This document shows, piece by piece, positions 33,825 through 41,874 of a stretch of DNA of 64,000 bases. Position numbers and translations under genes: made by a program. The DNA is from Candidatus Lambdaproteobacteria bacterium RIFOXYD2_FULL_56_26 (GTDB lineage Bacteria > SAR324 > XYD2-FULL-50-16), in assembly GCA_001783715.1 (NCBI GenBank), contig MFNF01000048.1:19906-83905 (forward strand), read 5' to 3'. The notes under the pieces were generated by a model that did no database searches, had not been told where the DNA came from, and saw only the letters and a list, made by a program, of their open reading frames with translations. Numbering within the stretch: position 1 is the first letter of the stretch; each line of letters starts with the position of its first letter.

Positions 33825-34279
33825 GGTCGGGTCTGGGGGCTTTGGGTTAGAGGGACTTCGATGTTGATTCCCCGAAGCGTCTCTTTGTCGGCCAGCTCGG
33901 CCAGCGTCAGGTTGTCAAAGTAGGTTTTGATCTTTTTGTGGATCATCAGGATTGGGCTTTTGGCCGGACAGTTGGACTCGGACTGGCAGCTTTTGTCCAG
34001 GCTGGAGCAGTCGGAGAGAGACTGTCTGCCGTCGATCAGGTCGATTACCTCGCCCAAGAAGATCTGCCGAGGGTTGCGTCCCAAAGCATAACCGCCGGTC
34101 ACCCCCCTTTTGCTCAAGAGCATGCCGGAGTGGGCCAAGGTCTTGAGCACATTGGCCAGCATCTGGGCGCTCAGGTTGTACACCTGGGCGATCTCTTTGG
34201 CGCTGGCCGGGCCACGGTGGGCCTGGAGGTGGCTCAAGGCGACCAAGGCGTAGTCGGCTTTTTTGGAGAGCTTAAGCAT
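33821..34279 (-). CDS. iscR: Rrf2-family Fe-S-sensing regulator IscR
   Basis: IscR controls the isc operon according to its [2Fe-2S] state. The 152-residue protein has the Rrf2 winged helix ([50 protein letters not shown]). The cluster cysteines are at 91, 98 and 104. The spacing is C-x6-C-x5-C, one residue longer in the first gap than the C-x5-C-x5-C of E. coli IscR. It is the first gene of the operon and an inverted repeat overlaps its promoter, which supports autorepression. Confidence 0.93.
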   Translation of the reverse strand: MLKLSKKADYALVALSHLQAHRGPASAKEIAQVYNLSAQMLANVLKTLAHSGMLLSKRGVTGGYALGRNPRQIFLGEVIDLIDGRQSLSDCSSLDKSCQSESNCPAKSPILMIHKKIKTYFDNLTLAELADKETLRGINIEVPLTQSPQTRP

Positions 34280-34349
34280 GGCCTTTTCCTCGTTGGCTTG
34301 CTAAGGTACACAAACAGGTTGGACCCTTGTTGTGTAAGGGCCTGTTGAT

Positions 34350-34377
34350 ATGGTACCAAACTAGTACTATTTGTCAA
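34350..34377 (-). promoter_or_regulatory. isc operon promoter with overlapping Rrf2/IscR-type operator
   Basis: Minus-strand TTGACA (34372-34377) and TACCAT (34350-34355) are 16 bases apart. Within them lies a dyad with arms ATAGTAC (34364-34370) and GTACCAT (34350-34356) separated by seven bases. The dyad covers the spacer and -10 element, the usual place for a repressor. The leader to iscR is about 65 bases. Confidence 0.6.
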
Positions 34378-34407
34378 GGGCGCAGGTTATTTTTTCTAGT
34401 TAAAACT

Positions 34408-35232
34408 ATGAAAAACATCATCGTTGCAGAAGCCCAGGGGTTTTGCTGGGGGGTCAGAAGGGCTTTGGACATCGTCGCCGACCATGGCCCGGTGTCGATT
34501 TTGGGGGACCTGATCCACAACAAACAGGTGGTGGCCCAGCTGGAAGCCCAGGGCAAACGGGTGATCCACGAGATCAGCGGGGAGGAGCAAAACCCGATCG
34601 TGATCACCGCCCACGGCACGGAGGTCAAGAACTTTGAACGGGCCTACAGCCTGGGCAAGGAAGTGGTGGACACGACCTGTCCCTTGGTTTCCAAGATCTA
34701 CGAAGCCGGTCTGGAGTTCGAGGCCTTGGGCTGTCAGGTGCTGATCATTGGCGACCGGCACCACGTGGAAGTCAAGGGCATCGCCAGCCGGATGGAGGCC
34801 CCCATTGTAGTCAACGACGAAACGGAGCTGGCCCAGGCGACTTTGCCTGAAAAGTTGGGAGTGATCAGCCAAAGTACCTTCAGCCCCAAGAAGTTCGACA
34901 AGTTGGTCGAATTGATCCGCCCTCGGGTCAAAGAGCTGTTGGTAGCCAACACCATCTGTGCGCCTACCAAAAAGCGGCAGATCGCCGCCGAAGAACTGGC
35001 CAAAAAGGTCGAAGTGATGATTGTGGTCGGGGGGTTTCATTCTTCCAACACCAAAAAGCTGCACGCCATGGCCCAGCAGTATGTGGAATCCTACCACATT
35101 GAGGTTTGTGACCATTTGAAGAAAGAGTGGTTTGAAGGAAAACAGGAAATCGGCATTATTGCCGGGGCTTCAACGGCAGACTGGATTATTGAGGAGGTTT
35201 GTCGTAGAATCCGGGAGTTTGAAACCCCTTGA
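34408..35232 (+). CDS. ispH: 4-Hydroxy-3-methylbut-2-enyl diphosphate reductase
   Basis: IspH makes IPP and DMAPP in the last step of the MEP isoprenoid pathway and needs a [4Fe-4S] cluster. The 274-residue protein has the three cluster cysteines Cys13 (GFCWGV), Cys91 (TTCPLV) and Cys184 (TICAPT), the active-site AHGTE histidine segment, and IIAGASTADWIIEEV near the C-terminus. It is a compact form, lacking the C-terminal extension of E. coli IspH. It is divergent from the isc operon that would supply its cluster. Confidence 0.95.
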   Translation: MKNIIVAEAQGFCWGVRRALDIVADHGPVSILGDLIHNKQVVAQLEAQGKRVIHEISGEEQNPIVITAHGTEVKNFERAYSLGKEVVDTTCPLVSKIYEAGLEFEALGCQVLIIGDRHHVEVKGIASRMEAPIVVNDETELAQATLPEKLGVISQSTFSPKKFDKLVELIRPRVKELLVANTICAPTKKRQIAAEELAKKVEVMIVVGGFHSSNTKKLHAMAQQYVESYHIEVCDHLKKEWFEGKQEIGIIAGASTADWIIEEVCRRIREFETP

Positions 35233-35369
35233 GGCACGTTCCTTGAACCAATATGAGAAACCTGGTTCCGGTAAAAAGTGGGCTTTTTGGCACCCTGCTT
35301 CCAAGGCCAAGGTGCTTTGGGTCTGTGGCTTCTAGGATTAAAGCAATACTGTCCCTATCGGTGGAATTG

Positions 35370-36374
35370 ATGCGCCAACCCTTGCTGGCTCTCTTGTTGT
35401 TTGTTTTGCTGCTTGGACTGGGCGGGTGCAAAGACACTGCCCCGACCCACGCTGCAGCGCTGCTTGAAACCTGCAAGCTCGCCCTGGACAGACAGAAATG
35501 GGACGATGCCGTCACTGCCTGCGCCAAGATCACCACCGACGAAGGGTATCACCTGACTGCCCAGGCCTACATGGGCCGGGCTGGGGTTTCTCTGTTGGAT
35601 ATTTTGTCCGGCCTCTCGGGCGGTTCGGGCTCGGTTACCGGGTTGTTCAGCTCCGTACCTGCCACTGCGGCCGCCACCACCGACTCCAAAAAGGCCTTGG
35701 ACGCTCTGTTCTCCATCGCCAAACCGGGGCAGACCGTTTACCTGGAAGGGCTGCTGCTTTCCTCGTTGTTGATCATCAAGGAGTTAAAAATCCTGGCTTC
35801 TTTGTCGGTGGCAGCGGACGGCACTGTGACCCACTGCGCTTCGGGCGGCTCCTTGGACGGTTGCAGCTTCTCCTTCTCCCTCAGCAAAACGACCTACACC
35901 GAAGCCGATGTATTGGCCGGAGTGATCCCGGTTTCGATGACCTACAGTGGTCTAGGCACCGACATTTATGCCGGCCTTTGCAGCGATTCTGGTAGCCAGA
36001 CCCACAACACCAAAGTGGTCACCGCCACCTCGACGGTGAACGATCCCCTGACCGGAACCGCCTATCCGGTACAGGTGACCGAGAAAAATACCATTGCCCA
36101 TTGCACCATCAAACCGGGCAGCGTGTTGTACTACAACAAGGTGGCTTCGGCGAACCTGACCAGCAGCATCTCTGGATTGGCCCAGCTGAACTTTTATGCC
36201 AAGATGGACACCGGCAACAACTACAGCAAGACCTTCACCTCCAGCAGCATCGCCTCTCCGGGGATCACCATTTCCATCTGCAACGCCGACGCAATCCCGG
36301 TGACCGAGGTCACCGACTTGCTGCTCAACGATTGTGAGCTTTTGTATTTCCTCACCAACTTCTCCCTCAAATGA
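35370..36374 (+). CDS. Lipoprotein of unknown function
   Basis: I do not recognise a family. The 334-residue product has a lipoprotein signal with lipobox LGGC (Cys20). The mature part starts with a short helix-rich stretch with two cysteines (TCKLALDRQKWDDAVTACAKI). It continues with a long Ser/Thr/Gly-rich, predicted beta-rich region with scattered cysteine pairs (HCASGGSLDGCSF, GLCSDSGS, HCTIKPGS). The ATG at 35370 follows GGTGGA; the frame extends upstream but without a signal-like start. It overlaps the next gene by four bases, so the two proteins are probably partners in the envelope. Confidence 0.75.
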   Translation: MRQPLLALLLFVLLLGLGGCKDTAPTHAAALLETCKLALDRQKWDDAVTACAKITTDEGYHLTAQAYMGRAGVSLLDILSGLSGGSGSVTGLFSSVPATAAATTDSKKALDALFSIAKPGQTVYLEGLLLSSLLIIKELKILASLSVAADGTVTHCASGGSLDGCSFSFSLSKTTYTEADVLAGVIPVSMTYSGLGTDIYAGLCSDSGSQTHNTKVVTATSTVNDPLTGTAYPVQVTEKNTIAHCTIKPGSVLYYNKVASANLTSSISGLAQLNFYAKMDTGNNYSKTFTSSSIASPGITISICNADAIPVTEVTDLLLNDCELLYFLTNFSLK

Positions 36375-37480
36375 CCATGAAACAAACAGTCTGCCTGCTG
36401 CTGTTGTGGTTTGCCGGTTGGGGTGTAGCCCTGGGGGGAGAGTACCGCCGTTTGGGTCAGGACTACCGGAGTCTGGCCATGGGCAACACCGGGATCGTTA
36501 CCGCCAACTCCAGTTCGGCGTTGTTTTACAACCCGGCGGTGATGGCCAACATCACTACTTGGTGGGTGGACCTTCCGATGATCCAGTTGACCTACTCCAA
36601 AGATGCCAAGGCCCTGGTGGACCAGGCAAAAACCGGCAGCTTTACTCTGAGTGACCAGTCCTCCCAAATCGACTTTATGAAGTCTTTTGTGGGCAAACAT
36701 CCCTATGTCGGGATTGAGACGGGTGCCAACCTTTACATCAATCTCCAAAAAAAGGGCCTGACCGTTGGAGCAAACTACACCTACGAAGCGGTGTTGGACC
36801 TGGAGATTCGTAACCCCACTATGCCTGAAATCGACCTTTACAGCTCTTTGAGCCATGTACGGCAGTATGGGATTTCCATCCCCTTGGGACTGGGCAAGTG
36901 GGTGATCGGGTTTACCGGCAAAACGGTGGAACGTACGGCCCTGATTGCCAACTATTCCATGGCCGACTCTCTGGATAAAAAGGCCTTCCCGACCTTGGAA
37001 TCCAACGGGGTCAAGGGGATCGGCTCCGGTTACGACCTGGGGCTTTTGTACCGAGACCCCTCCCCCTCCCACATGATGTACGGCTTTGTGTACCGTAAGC
37101 CCATCGACCTGGGTGAAGCGGGCATCATTCCCGAAGAATATGCGGTGGCCTTGGGGCTGGTGCAGGACTGGACCTTCGCCAGATTTACGGCGGCGGTGGA
37201 CTGGCGGGACCTGACCTACAAGGCGGGACCGGTGGGGGATCACAGCCTCAATCGCCGGACCCACGTCGGGACGGAGCTTTCCTTCATCCCTCTCTCGGCC
37301 AACAGCAGTCTATTGCACGTCCGGGCCGGGTACAACCAAGGGTACTACTCCAAAGGGGTAGAGCTTTCCTTGGGCAAGGTCATGGTCTTTGGTTACACCC
37401 TGCACACCGAAGAAACCGGTGAATATGCCGGGCAAAAGGGCAGTGACCGCACCACCCTCTATTTCTCCCTGGGCTTCTAG
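36371..37480 (+). CDS. PorV/FadL-like outer-membrane beta-barrel protein
   Basis: The 369-residue protein has a signal peptide (cleavage probably after residue 22). It then has the segment RSLAMGNTGIVTANSSSALFYNPAVMA, which closely follows the PorV/UPF0164 and FadL-like pattern of a glycine-rich start and a YNPA motif. The remainder alternates polar and hydrophobic residues as in a barrel and ends in phenylalanine (YFSLGF). No type IX secretion genes are nearby, so a PorV function in that system is not supported. It is translationally coupled to the upstream lipoprotein. Confidence 0.75.
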   Translation: MTMKQTVCLLLLWFAGWGVALGGEYRRLGQDYRSLAMGNTGIVTANSSSALFYNPAVMANITTWWVDLPMIQLTYSKDAKALVDQAKTGSFTLSDQSSQIDFMKSFVGKHPYVGIETGANLYINLQKKGLTVGANYTYEAVLDLEIRNPTMPEIDLYSSLSHVRQYGISIPLGLGKWVIGFTGKTVERTALIANYSMADSLDKKAFPTLESNGVKGIGSGYDLGLLYRDPSPSHMMYGFVYRKPIDLGEAGIIPEEYAVALGLVQDWTFARFTAAVDWRDLTYKAGPVGDHSLNRRTHVGTELSFIPLSANSSLLHVRAGYNQGYYSKGVELSLGKVMVFGYTLHTEETGEYAGQKGSDRTTLYFSLGF

Positions 37481-37530
37481 TAGGCCTTGATTTTGTCGGC
37501 ATGGGCAAAACAGGGGGTGACAAAAACCGG

Positions 37531-37559
37531 TTGACACCGTATAATCAGCAAATTTTACT
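37531..37559 (+). promoter_or_regulatory. Candidate promoter for ahcY
   Basis: TTGACA (37531-37536) is followed after 17 bases by TTTACT (37554-37559); TACTAT two bases later is an alternative -10. The leader to the ahcY start is about 45 bases and contains a small hairpin GGGC-CAAAA-GCCC. No SAH or SAM riboswitch pattern was recognised. Confidence 0.5.
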
Positions 37560-37609
37560 ATTTTTTCTCAAAGGGCCAAAAGCCCGATTGCCAGAGCCAA
37601 CGGAGACTC

Positions 37610-39079
37610 ATGAACCGAGTATTGGAAACCAAGGATCAAAACCGGCCTGCTTACAAGGTCGCCGACTTGCACCTCGCCGAATTTGGGCGCAAAGAAATGC
37701 GCCTTGCCGAAGAGGAAATGCCCGGCCTGATGTCGCTGCGGGCCAGATACCAAGCCGCCAAGCCCTTGGCCGGGACCAAGATCATGGGCAGTCTGCACAT
37801 GACCATCCAAACTGCGGTTTTGATCGAGACCCTGACCGCCTTGGGGGCAGATGTCCGGTGGGTGAGCTGCAACATTTTCTCTACCCAGGACCATGCCGCC
37901 GCCGCCGTAGTGGTAGGCACCGAAGGCTCGATGGAACGGCCCAGCGGCACCCCGGTTTACGCCTGGAAAGGGGAAACCCTGGAAGAATACTGGTGGTGTA
38001 CCGTCCAAGCCCTGGTTTGGCCCGACGGCTCCGGCCCCGACTTGATCGTGGACGACGGTGGTGATGCCACCTTGTTTGTCCACAAGGCCTTGGAGTTCGA
38101 GACCGCCGGTGCGGTTCCCGCCTTTAACCCCGCCAAGGACCCAGAAGAATGGGGTGTGATCCTGGCCACCCTCAAGGACTGCTTGACCAAGCAACCGGGG
38201 GTTTGGAGCAAGATTGCCAAGGGCATCAAAGGGGTCAGCGAGGAAACCACCACTGGGGTCCACCGTTTGTACCAGATGCAGCAGGAAGGCAAGTTGCTGT
38301 TCCCGGCGATCAACGTCAACGACTCGGTCACCAAGTCCAAGTTCGACAACATCTACGGCTGTCGCCACAGCTTGCCCGATGGGCTCAACCGGGCGACCGA
38401 CGTGATGCTCGGCGGCAAGGTTGCGGTGATCTGCGGCTTTGGCGAAGTGGGCAAAGGCTCGGCCCAAGCGATGCGGGGCCAAGGTTGCCGGGTGATCGTT
38501 ACCGAAATCGACCCGATCTGCGCCTTGCAGGCCGCTATGGAAGGTTATGAAGTAAAGCCGGTCGAAGAAACCTTGGCCGTTGCCGACATCTTTGTGACCA
38601 CCACCGGGAACTTTAATGTGATCCGGGTGGAACATATGGCCAAGATGAAAGACAAGGCCATCGTTGGCAACATCGGTCACTTTGACAACGAGATCGACAT
38701 GGCCGGTTTGGCCAAGGTCCCGGGGATCAAAAAGACCAACATCAAGCCCCAGTACGACATGTGGACCTTCCCGGACGGACATGCGGTGATGATCCTCGCC
38801 GAAGGTCGGCTGCTCAACTTGGGCTGCGCCACCGGTCACCCCAGCTTTGTGATGAGCGCCAGCTTTACCAACCAAGTGTTGGCCCAGTTGGACTTGCATA
38901 TGAACGGCTCGAAGTACGAGAACAAGGTTTATATGCTGCCCAAGAAGCTGGACGAAGAAGTGGCAAGGTTGCACCTGGAGAAAATTGGTGTCCGGTTGAC
39001 CCAGCTGACCGCCGAGCAAGCCGAGTACCTGGGGGTGCCGGTCGAAGGCCCCTACAAGCCCGACCATTATCGGTACTAA
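37610..39079 (+). CDS. ahcY: Adenosylhomocysteinase
   Basis: AhcY splits S-adenosylhomocysteine into adenosine and homocysteine, relieving inhibition of methyltransferases. The 489-residue protein has [16 protein letters not shown], the [14 protein letters not shown] block, the NAD-binding [15 protein letters not shown] near residue 277, and the C-terminal tail KPDHYRY that contacts NAD and marks the family. It lacks any signal sequence. A GGAG ribosome-binding site precedes the ATG, and a strong terminator follows, so it is probably monocistronic. The PfkB-family kinase at 4219-5199 could consume the adenosine. Confidence 0.97.
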   Translation: MNRVLETKDQNRPAYKVADLHLAEFGRKEMRLAEEEMPGLMSLRARYQAAKPLAGTKIMGSLHMTIQTAVLIETLTALGADVRWVSCNIFSTQDHAAAAVVVGTEGSMERPSGTPVYAWKGETLEEYWWCTVQALVWPDGSGPDLIVDDGGDATLFVHKALEFETAGAVPAFNPAKDPEEWGVILATLKDCLTKQPGVWSKIAKGIKGVSEETTTGVHRLYQMQQEGKLLFPAINVNDSVTKSKFDNIYGCRHSLPDGLNRATDVMLGGKVAVICGFGEVGKGSAQAMRGQGCRVIVTEIDPICALQAAMEGYEVKPVEETLAVADIFVTTTGNFNVIRVEHMAKMKDKAIVGNIGHFDNEIDMAGLAKVPGIKKTNIKPQYDMWTFPDGHAVMILAEGRLLNLGCATGHPSFVMSASFTNQVLAQLDLHMNGSKYENKVYMLPKKLDEEVARLHLEKIGVRLTQLTAEQAEYLGVPVEGPYKPDHYRY

Positions 39080-39122
39080 AAACCTTCTGCCTTTTCCCCA
39101 AGAGGCAGTGGGACAAATTGGG

Positions 39123-39160
39123 CTCCAAGGGCGGTAAAAAGCCCTTGGGGTTTTCCTTTT
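39123..39160 (+). terminator. Intrinsic terminator after ahcY
   Basis: A 10-base-pair stem (CTCCAAGGGC at 39123-39132 with GCCCTTGGGG at 39141-39150, eight-base loop) is followed by TTTTCCTTTT. This is a typical Rho-independent terminator between ahcY and yqhA. Confidence 0.85.
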
Positions 39161-39187
39161 CTCGATTTCCTTCCTCCCCAAAAACTC

Positions 39188-39706
39188 ATGAAGCAAGCAG
39201 AAACATTGTTGGAAAAGTTTGTTTTCGCCAGCCGCTGGCTCCAAGCGCCCATTTACCTCGGTTTGATCTTAGGGGCGGTGCTTTACACCTATAAGTTCAT
39301 GCAGGAATTACTGCATTTGTTATTAGAGGTCCACAATTTGGGAGAAGAGACCCTGATGTTGGGGATCTTGACCTTGGTGGATGTTTCGATGGTGATGAAC
39401 CTTTTGGTGATGGTGGTCATCGGCGGTTGGGCGACTTTTGTCAGTCACATAGACTTGGAATCCCATGAAGACCGGCCCGATTGGCTGGAGAAGATCAACG
39501 CCGGGACCTTGAAGGTCAAGTTGGCCGCCTCCCTGGTGGGGATCTCGGGGATTCACCTGCTCAAGGCGTTTATCAACATCTCCCAAAAATCGACCGAACA
39601 GGTGCTGTGGCAGGTGGTCATCCATGTGGTTTTTCTGCTGACCACCTTGGTCTTGGCCTACACCGAAAAGATTCTGCACAGCACCCATGAGCCGCAAAGC
39701 CATTAA
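39188..39706 (+). CDS. yqhA: YqhA family (UPF0114) inner-membrane protein
   Basis: The 172-residue protein has four predicted membrane helices and the UPF0114 signature: ASRWLQAPIYLGLILG at the N-terminus, LVDVSMVMNLLVMVVIGGWATFVS, and KVKLAASLVGISGIHLLKAFI. The family is widespread in proteobacteria; its function is not established. It stands alone between the ahcY terminator and a hairpin-rich gap before lolC. Confidence 0.88.
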   Translation: MKQAETLLEKFVFASRWLQAPIYLGLILGAVLYTYKFMQELLHLLLEVHNLGEETLMLGILTLVDVSMVMNLLVMVVIGGWATFVSHIDLESHEDRPDWLEKINAGTLKVKLAASLVGISGIHLLKAFINISQKSTEQVLWQVVIHVVFLLTTLVLAYTEKILHSTHEPQSH

Positions 39707-39714
39707 AGGAAAGG

Positions 39715-39751
39715 GTCCGGCGGTGTGGCTTGGTCGCCTTGCCGGACTTTT
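39715..39751 (+). terminator. Terminator-like hairpin after yqhA
   Basis: Arms GTCCGGC (39715-39721) and GCCGGAC (39741-39747) pair perfectly, with further pairing inside (GGTG with CGCC), and four T residues follow. The short T-run makes it a weak intrinsic terminator at best. Confidence 0.5.
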
Positions 39752-39796
39752 GGGCTCCGTGGCAAAAGCGCCAAAACAGTTGACCGTCTTCGCTTG

Positions 39797-39824
39797 GGGG
39801 TAGTAGCCTCCTAGGTTCAACCCC
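39797..39824 (+). other. Second hairpin in the lolC leader
   Basis: GGGGT (39797-39801) can pair with ACCCC (39820-39824), with a loop containing CCTCCTAGG. It lies 31 bases before the lolC TTG start, which has no visible ribosome-binding site. The role is unknown. Confidence 0.35.
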
Positions 39825-39854
39825 GGTTTGGTGCCCTTTTTCCCCTAACAGCCC

Positions 39855-41195
39855 TTGGGACTGGAAACCTTTATTTTCAGACGTTACCTTGGCAGCCCCC
39901 GCCAAGACCGAAGTATCTCGGTGATCACCCGGATCTCCATTTTTGGAGTGGCCCTGGGCGTGATGACCTTGATCGTGGTCTTGAGCGTGATGAACGGCTT
40001 CGAGCGGGACCTGCGGGCGGCGATCCAAGGGGCCAATGCCCACCTGACCCTTTACAAGTTCGGCACCAAAGGCTTGGTTTACGAAGAGGGCTCCCCCTTG
40101 CTTTCCAAGCTCTTGGCCGAGCCCCAGGTCAAGGCGGTCAGCCCCTTTACCACCAATCAGGCCTTGATGATGGGGCCGGGCCGCCCTCAGGGCAGCATGA
40201 TCAAGGGGATCGACCCCAAGCTGGAACCGGCGGTCACCCAGATGGACTTTTTTATCCGCACCCGGCTGTTTGAGGTCAAACGGGACAACAGCCAAAGGTC
40301 CAACAACGAAGACGAGATTCGGGTCGCCCGGCAGATCTTGGCGGCCCTGGCTCCGAGCGACAAGGAATGGTTTGACGAGGACGGCCAGAAAAAGGTGAGC
40401 CACCTAGCCGGGGTGATTCTGGGTTCCCAATTGGCCAAAAACCTGGGGGTGGGGATCGGCGAAGTGGTCACCCTGATGAGTCCCGAAGAACGTTTGACCC
40501 CGATGGGAGCGATGCCCAGGGCCAAGCGGTTCCGGGTGGAAGGTTTTTTTGAGTCCGGGATCATGGGCTATGACGAGATCCTTGCCTTCATCGATCTACA
40601 GGTGGCCCAAAACCTGTTCAAGATGCCCGGCCAAGTGACCGGACTTTCGGTCCGTTTGGAAAACGGCGACCAAGCGGACGAGGTCAAGGCCAAATTGGCC
40701 GACTCCTTTGAATTCCCCTATGCCCTCTCCAGCTGGACCGAACAAAACCGCAACCTCTTTGCGGTCTTTCGGCTGGAAAAGATCGGTCTCGCCTTGATCT
40801 TGACCTTGATCATCCTGATCGCCGCCTTTAACATCATCAGCAGTCTGGTGTTGCTGGTGGTGGAAAAAAGCCGGGACATCGCCATTTTAAAGGCCATGGG
40901 GGCCAAAAACAGTTCGATCAAACGGATCTTTGTTTACCAAGGCACGGTGATCGGCTTGGCCGGAACCCTGCTGGGCATGGTTTTGGGGTTGGCCCTTTGT
41001 TGGGTCATTTCCAGTTTTGATGTGATCGACATTCCCCCGGGCGTGTATGTGGGCAACCGGATTCCGATGTACGTGGAGTCTTGGCAAATCATGGTGATTG
41101 CCTTGGTTTCCCTGCTGATTTGTTTCTCGGTCACCCTGGTGCCTTCCCAAAAGGCTTCGGCTCTGGACCCGGTGGAGGGGCTCAAGCATGACTGA
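39855..41195 (+). CDS. lolC: Lipoprotein-releasing ABC transporter permease LolC/LolE
   Basis: LolC/E pulls outer-membrane lipoproteins from the inner membrane for transfer to LolA. The 446-residue protein starts with FIFRRYL, has one N-terminal membrane helix (VITRISIFGVALGVMTLIVVLSVMNGF), a long periplasmic MacB-like domain, and three C-terminal helices typical of the MacB/FtsX fold. The start must be TTG at 39855 or a later non-ATG codon, because an in-frame stop lies three codons upstream. One permease gene is present next to lolD, suggesting a homodimeric LolCD-type complex rather than LolCDE. It overlaps lolD by eight bases. Confidence 0.92.
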   Translation: MGLETFIFRRYLGSPRQDRSISVITRISIFGVALGVMTLIVVLSVMNGFERDLRAAIQGANAHLTLYKFGTKGLVYEEGSPLLSKLLAEPQVKAVSPFTTNQALMMGPGRPQGSMIKGIDPKLEPAVTQMDFFIRTRLFEVKRDNSQRSNNEDEIRVARQILAALAPSDKEWFDEDGQKKVSHLAGVILGSQLAKNLGVGIGEVVTLMSPEERLTPMGAMPRAKRFRVEGFFESGIMGYDEILAFIDLQVAQNLFKMPGQVTGLSVRLENGDQADEVKAKLADSFEFPYALSSWTEQNRNLFAVFRLEKIGLALILTLIILIAAFNIISSLVLLVVEKSRDIAILKAMGAKNSSIKRIFVYQGTVIGLAGTLLGMVLGLALCWVISSFDVIDIPPGVYVGNRIPMYVESWQIMVIALVSLLICFSVTLVPSQKASALDPVEGLKHD

Positions 41196-41874
41196 GTTGC
41201 TGAGTTTGCGGGGGCTGTGCAAGTCTTACCCGGACGGCCACAAAAAGGCCCTGGAAATCCTGACTGACCTCAACCAGGGTTTTTTGACCGGCCAAAGTTA
41301 TTCGGTGGTGGGCCGCTCCGGTTCGGGCAAATCCACCTTGCTGCACCTCTTGGGCGGTTTGGACCACCCGACCTCCGGGCAGGTTTTGTTTGAAGGGAAG
41401 GAACTGTTGAGTTTTTCCCCCGACCAGTTGGCCTCTTGGCGGAGTCGGAACCTGGGGTTTGTGTTCCAGGCCCACCACCTGTTGCCCGACTTTTCGGCCT
41501 TGGAAAACGCCTTGATCCCGGCCTTGCTGTTGGGGCATTCCCAAAAAGACTCCAAGGTCATGGCTGAGGCCCTGTTGGTCCGCCTGGGCCTGGAGGAGCG
41601 GCTGCACCATCGGCCCGCCACCTTGTCGGGAGGGGAACAACAACGGGTGGCCATTGCCCGGGCGCTGGTCAACCAGCCGCAACTGGTCTTGGCCGACGAA
41701 CCGACCGGAAACCTGGACCCCCAGACCGGCAAAATGGTCTCCGACCTGTTGGCCGAAATCTGTGCGGCAGAAAAAATGACCTTGATCCTGGTAACCCACA
41801 GCCCCGAATTGGCCGGTCAGATGGACCACCGCCTGCGTTTGGAGCTTGGAACCTTAAGTGTGGCGGAGGCTTAG
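41188..41874 (+). CDS. lolD: Lipoprotein-releasing ABC transporter ATPase LolD
   Basis: LolD powers lipoprotein release. The 228-residue ATPase has Walker A GRSGSGKST, the Q-loop FVFQAHHLLPDFSALENALIPALL that is characteristic of LolD/MacB/FtsE proteins, signature LSGGEQQRVAIARAL and Walker B LVLADEPTGNLD. It is coupled to lolC upstream and to bamA downstream by overlaps of 8 and 17 bases. Confidence 0.95.
   Translation: MTELLSLRGLCKSYPDGHKKALEILTDLNQGFLTGQSYSVVGRSGSGKSTLLHLLGGLDHPTSGQVLFEGKELLSFSPDQLASWRSRNLGFVFQAHHLLPDFSALENALIPALLLGHSQKDSKVMAEALLVRLGLEERLHHRPATLSGGEQQRVAIARALVNQPQLVLADEPTGNLDPQTGKMVSDLLAEICAAEKMTLILVTHSPELAGQMDHRLRLELGTLSVAEA

Noticed and set aside
37560-37609. Possible SAH or SAM riboswitch before ahcY
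   Set aside because: Only a four-base-pair hairpin is visible and none of the conserved riboswitch blocks is present.
37568-39244. 558-codon open frame antisense to ahcY
   Set aside because: ahcY is certain from its NAD motif and KPDHYRY tail; the antisense frame is a shadow.
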